Positions 60,900 to 64,000 of a stretch of DNA of 64,000 nt are shown here, in pieces. Location: NCBI GenBank assembly GCA_944392835.1, contig CALXYB010000006.1, positions 1 through 64,000 on the forward strand, written 5' to 3'. The first letter of the stretch is position 1. Every line of letters starts with the position of its first letter. The translations under genes were made by a program, and so were the position numbers. Source of the DNA: an uncultured Alphaproteobacteria bacterium (GTDB taxonomy: Bacteria; Pseudomonadota; Alphaproteobacteria; RF32; CAG-239). The notes below the pieces were generated by a model. The model was not told where the DNA came from. It made no database searches and worked only from the letters and a program-made list of their open reading frames with translations.

Positions 60900-62984
60900 T
60901 TGTTAAACGAAAAACAACTGAAAAGTAAACGTGATTTACTGATGGCTTACGGACAATATGCCGCTTATGTTCGTAAGTTTGATGATGTCTTGCATAATGT
61001 GCCTAAGGAAGTTTTTGCAAATGCAAAATTTAGAGAAGAGTTTGGTTGCGATATCGTTCAGCTTAAAATGTTTCCATGGGTTTTTAGTCAAGCAAACTCA
61101 GGTGAAAAAGAAGATTTTGATAATTTGCTGCAAAATGAAAATCCGCAAAACTACGATGATTGTTGCTATGTTAGTTTGAATCAGATTACGACAGGTGGGG
61201 GGAGAAAAGGTGATTTTGTCGCCGTACCTTATGGTATGGGATATAAGGCTGAGTTTTTCTCTTTTCCGAATCCTGTTGAGCGATATTCATCTCTTTATTT
61301 TTCTAAAACCCTTCTAAAAGATACAAAATTCATTATTGATGGAGATATTCGTTGTGTTTATACGCCTGAATGTGGAGAGATGACTTTGGGTGAGGCTTTT
61401 GCAACACCTAAATTTAGAGAAAAATTTGCTTCAATGCTTAATATTGTTTCCGGCGGAATAGATTTTGAAAACGAAAATCAGGATATTACTAAGATTGTTA
61501 CGGAAAGTTTGGCTTCAGATTATCTTAAGCCGATGGAAGCGACGATAGTTAAAGTTATGGCGCGTATGGCTGAAGCCGGACGAGATTTTTTGCAGGAAAA
61601 TTATAAGCAAGAAGATGTTTTTGGCTCGGCAGAAAAAAACGGAATGATTGCTTCGGCTGAGAGATTTAAAGATTATATTAACATCCGAAATTTGCTCCAT
61701 CATCAAAATGATTCTTTAACACAGTTTGGATATTTCTTTCCATCGCAAACAAATGCAGAGCGCAGAGAAGCTTATTTGGCTTCTTATCGTCGGGTTTATG
61801 GCAAAAACTTGTTTGGACGGGCGCAGTCTTATATAACGGTACTGAAAGACTTCAGAGGTTTGTTGCAAAAGATTTATCCTAATTTTTTGAGCAGACAGGA
61901 GCAAGAAAGTAACTCTAAGTTTGTGGCAAGGTTGAAAGATTATGCGCGTAAGAATCCTGAGCAAAAACTTGTTGTGGAGCTTAATTATCCCTATAAAAAT
62001 GATAAAAGCGAACAATTGCTGAAAAATGTGATGAAGTTGTTTCCTGAGGCTTTGGTCGTAGATAATCCAAAGGTTAAGTATGCGGATTTGCAAGAAGAAT
62101 TGTCCGGATATAATAATTTGGATGCTTTTTTACAAGCAAGTCAAGGCCTTGAAGGTTATATGAGCTTTTATTGTTTGACTCATGGCAAAAATTTGACGGC
62201 AATGAAAGCCGTAAATTTTTTGAAGGCAAAAAATGTTATAGATGAAACAACAGCTGAAAAACTTAAAAATTTCAGGGATTTGCGTAATCGTCTCAGCCAT
62301 CAGTTTTTTACAACGGAACTTGCTGAGACGTTGCAATCCAATATGCCTGATTTTCAGAATCTGGTTGTTCAGGTTGGGCAGAATATTAGGGCTAATATGC
62401 CTAAAATCAAAAACCCAGAAGGAAATATTTTCTATTTTACTCATGCTGATGGAAAAGTTGTTGGTGTGGATTTTGGAGATAGGCGTATTATTAGCGTTAA
62501 GTATCCGGAAAAGATTGAGGAAAAAATTCCAGAAACACAAGGTCTGAAGGGAAAAGTACAAAAGCTCACTGACGGAACGATTATTGATGCCGAAAAGCAA
62601 AAGGTCGTTTTAGGAAATAAAGCTGTTTTGTATTATAATTCGGATAAACATTATAGTTTGATTTTGCAAGATAGTCAGGGAAAAGATGTAAAATTTTTGA
62701 TGGATAAAAACTTTGTGGTCAAAACTTATGTTAATAACGGAAAAAGTATTGGCGTGAGCAGAGGTGATATGATAAAAATCGGCGCTTTTATGGTGGCTCT
62801 TGATAGTAGGGGGCGTTTGGCAAGATATTCATATAAAAATGAAAATCAGGCTAAGCAAAATGTGCTGTTTGATTCTTTCCAAAAAACAATTACGACAGAG
62901 GGTGGACTGGTTTTGGGCTTGAAAGATAATACTTGTTCGTTATTGGCTGATTTGAAAAAAACAAAAGAAAATGTCGGAAGGTAA
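60900..62984 (+). CDS. Unknown 694-aa protein with two HEPN-type RNxxxH motifs
   Basis: Not a family I can name. Two places fit the active site of HEPN ribonucleases: R263-N-L-L-H-H268 in FKDYINIRNLLHHQND, and R462-N-R-L-S-H467 in LKNFRDLRNRLSHQF. The second is followed by a typical HEPN helix (LAETLQSNMPDFQNLVVQVG). Both have the Asn after Arg seen in Cas13. Residues 1-190 and 270-440 are mixed alpha/beta; residues 505-694 look like repeated beta-strands. No membrane span. TTG is the likely start, with AGGA 7 bases upstream; the first ATG would be at 60942. No CRISPR array or cas gene is near. It sits between a tRNA-Ser terminator and a lipoprotein gene, with no clear promoter of its own. 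Confidence 0.75.
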   Translation: MLNEKQLKSKRDLLMAYGQYAAYVRKFDDVLHNVPKEVFANAKFREEFGCDIVQLKMFPWVFSQANSGEKEDFDNLLQNENPQNYDDCCYVSLNQITTGGGRKGDFVAVPYGMGYKAEFFSFPNPVERYSSLYFSKTLLKDTKFIIDGDIRCVYTPECGEMTLGEAFATPKFREKFASMLNIVSGGIDFENENQDITKIVTESLASDYLKPMEATIVKVMARMAEAGRDFLQENYKQEDVFGSAEKNGMIASAERFKDYINIRNLLHHQNDSLTQFGYFFPSQTNAERREAYLASYRRVYGKNLFGRAQSYITVLKDFRGLLQKIYPNFLSRQEQESNSKFVARLKDYARKNPEQKLVVELNYPYKNDKSEQLLKNVMKLFPEALVVDNPKVKYADLQEELSGYNNLDAFLQASQGLEGYMSFYCLTHGKNLTAMKAVNFLKAKNVIDETTAEKLKNFRDLRNRLSHQFFTTELAETLQSNMPDFQNLVVQVGQNIRANMPKIKNPEGNIFYFTHADGKVVGVDFGDRRIISVKYPEKIEEKIPETQGLKGKVQKLTDGTIIDAEKQKVVLGNKAVLYYNSDKHYSLILQDSQGKDVKFLMDKNFVVKTYVNNGKSIGVSRGDMIKIGAFMVALDSRGRLARYSYKNENQAKQNVLFDSFQKTITTEGGLVLGLKDNTCSLLADLKKTKENVGR

Positions 62985-63058
62985 ACTTAATATTTATTCT
63001 TTTTTAATCCGGCAGGGTTATATATTTAGACGAATAAAACAAAAATCGTGAGGTTAGA

Positions 63059-63358
63059 ATGAAAAAGATTGTATTGTTGGGAATGTTGGCTGTTTTGGCC
63101 GGATGTTCCGATTTGTCAAAGTTTACGACGGTGGACAGCAATGCTTCCGCTAAAACAAAAATGCGTGCTTGTATGGTGAGTGAGGCAAACAGCAAGTTTC
63201 AGGCCGGAACGTTGTTTACGAAAAGTGTGAGCGCTACCTCGGATGAAATTGTTAATACGTGTCTTAAAAAATTGGCTTTGCAGGCGGCGGGGATTAGCGA
63301 GGAATCGCAATCTACGGCGCAGACGATTATTAATAATCTGAAAAATATGGCCAATTAG
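63059..63358 (+). CDS. Small lipoprotein, 99 aa
   Basis: The signal peptide ends in the lipobox LAGC (Cys16), so the protein is lipidated. The mature part is about 84 residues, rich in Ser, Ala and Thr, with two further Cys residues (about 39 and 69) that could form a disulfide. No known domain. GAGG stands 6 bases before the ATG. It lies 74 bases after the HEPN gene with no terminator between them, so the two might share a transcript. Confidence 0.75.
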   Translation: MKKIVLLGMLAVLAGCSDLSKFTTVDSNASAKTKMRACMVSEANSKFQAGTLFTKSVSATSDEIVNTCLKKLALQAAGISEESQSTAQTIINNLKNMAN

Positions 63359-63372
63359 GACTAAAAAGGATA

Positions 63373-63411
63373 AAAAAAAGACCGCTTTTTAATAAAAAAG
63401 CGGTCTTTTTT
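63373..63411. terminator. Bidirectional terminator
   Basis: GACCGCTTTTT pairs with AAAAAGCGGTC, with an A-run before and T-run after. It serves the lipoprotein and the converging gene. Confidence 0.9.
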
Positions 63412-63429
63412 GTGTGGTAAGATGATTTT

Positions 63430-63843
63430 TTAGAACAAAATCATCTTAATTTCTTCTAAATCCAGCGGCTCGGAGGTGTAACCACGCCGGTGGATTTCTT
63501 CACATTGTTGCTGACGTTTGGGGCCTTCCCAAGCGTAGAGCTCGCGAGCTCCGTTTGCAAGATAGCAATATTCGGTTGGGTAGCATTCTCCGCCCAGAGC
63601 ATCTTGTAAGGCTTCGGCATGGGCTTTGGAGCCGATAAAGTATGAGCTGGTCATACTCAATGCTTCAAACTCCAATTTGTTGCGTTTTGAGACGCAGTAA
63701 ACTGCGTCTCTTAAAACGCAAGCACCAGGGTAATACAAGAAAAACATCGTACCGATGTTTTCTATGCGGCTGTTTTGTCCCATGTTTCTCTCAAAATCTT
63801 GTTTGATTTCAGAGAGTTTTTCTCTTTTTTCATTTAAGTCCAT
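63430..63843 (-). CDS. Unknown protein, 137 aa, gene rich in palindromes
   Basis: The family is not recognised. The product is soluble, starts with a charged helix (MDLNEKREKLSEIKQDFERN) and contains five Cys residues. The coding sequence holds three strong palindromes: a 14-base one at 63538-63551, a near-perfect 40-base one at 63681-63720, and AAAACATCG/CGATGTTTT at 63741-63761. The ATG lacks a Shine-Dalgarno and follows an A/T leader. It shares the bidirectional terminator at 63373-63411. Confidence 0.6.
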   Translation of the reverse strand: MDLNEKREKLSEIKQDFERNMGQNSRIENIGTMFFLYYPGACVLRDAVYCVSKRNKLEFEALSMTSSYFIGSKAHAEALQDALGGECYPTEYCYLANGARELYAWEGPKRQQQCEEIHRRGYTSEPLDLEEIKMILF

Positions 63844-63936
63844 ATTCTTATTTTTTATGGGTTAATAATATCGTTGTTTGAAGGAGATAATATCATATTT
63901 ATTTGAGGTTGTAAATACAAAAAATAGACAAAAAGC

Positions 63937-63964
63937 TTGACAATAAGACTGAGAGAAGTAAATT
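63937..63964 (+). promoter_or_regulatory. Promoter of the last gene, inside an inverted repeat
   Basis: TTGACA (63937-63942), a spacer of 16, TAAATT (63959-63964). TTGACAATAA (63937-63946) and TTATTGTCAA (63963-63972) are perfect 10-base inverted arms that enclose it. Confidence 0.5.
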
Positions 63965-63987
63965 ATTGTCAAATAAAATTACGCATT

Positions 63988-64000
63988 ATGGATACTAATA
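63988..64000 (+). CDS. Start of a gene cut by the window end (partial)
   Basis: Only MDTN can be read. The call rests on the promoter 24 bases upstream and a leader ending in ATTATG without Shine-Dalgarno, the same pattern as before the other unknown genes in this window. Product unknown. Confidence 0.45.

Noticed and set aside
60900..63058. Type VI CRISPR-Cas locus around the HEPN protein
   Set aside because: No direct repeats with spacers, no cas1/cas2 and no second effector are visible on either side. The protein is also smaller, with closer HEPN motifs than known Cas13.

Overview
The window is a contiguous piece of a low-GC alphaproteobacterial chromosome. The class assignment rests on gene order and content: dnaG next to rpoD, a CcrM-type adenine methyltransferase, a lspA / DUF3035 lipoprotein / two M16 peptidases / mutL block, ppx/gppA beside rlmE, rlpA-dacA-tmk-holB-tatD-MBL, gatCAB, and the proximal rod genes flgB-flgC-fliE. 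The AT-rich composition and the many unrecognised small proteins suggest an uncultured host-associated lineage, for example the gut alphaproteobacteria. That last step is inference.

Layout. 1-2.8 kb: end of dnaG and rpoD. 2.8-13.8 kb: an accessory stretch of small single genes (unknown proteins, two GNATs, LysR and XRE regulators, an NTF2-like protein, a HAD-like protein, a divergent Ham1-like protein) around acpS and rnhB, plus a tRNA with anticodon CAT. 13.8-20.6 kb: ccrM, two Ppx/GppA proteins, rlmE, tldD and pmbA. 20.6-25.3 kb: a tandem pair of unknown paralogues, an RsmB-type methyltransferase, an orphan FlhB C-terminal domain diverging from flgB-flgC-fliE, a large hairpin repeat and tRNA-Leu(GAG). 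25.3-34 kb: mgtE, then lspA, the DUF3035 lipoprotein, two M16 proteins, pgi and mutL, closed by a second copy of the hairpin repeat. 34-46 kb: tRNA-Ser(TGA), pyrF, a sugar porter, and the cell-wall and replication block mltB-like, rlpA, dacA, tmk, holB, tatD, MBL, DHH, Fe-ADH. 46-60.7 kb: metG, a membrane-anchored SNase-like protein, trkH, recA, yihY, fabI, sppA, gatCAB, Nudix, ZIP and EamA-type transporters. 60.7-64 kb: tRNA-Ser(GCT), a 694-residue protein with two HEPN-type RNxxxH motifs, a small lipoprotein, an unknown gene full of palindromes, and the first codons of another gene.

Two genome-wide themes show. First, housekeeping genes have ordinary Shine-Dalgarno sites and often overlap by 1-17 bases. 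A separate class of about a dozen genes, nearly all of unknown function and several with their own TTGACA promoter, has AT-rich leaders with no Shine-Dalgarno. Second, long imperfect palindromes of about 125 bp recur between genes. The strongest candidate for an undescribed system is the tandem-HEPN protein at 60900-62984, downstream of a tRNA-Ser gene. It has Cas13-like catalytic motifs, but no CRISPR array or cas gene lies near it.
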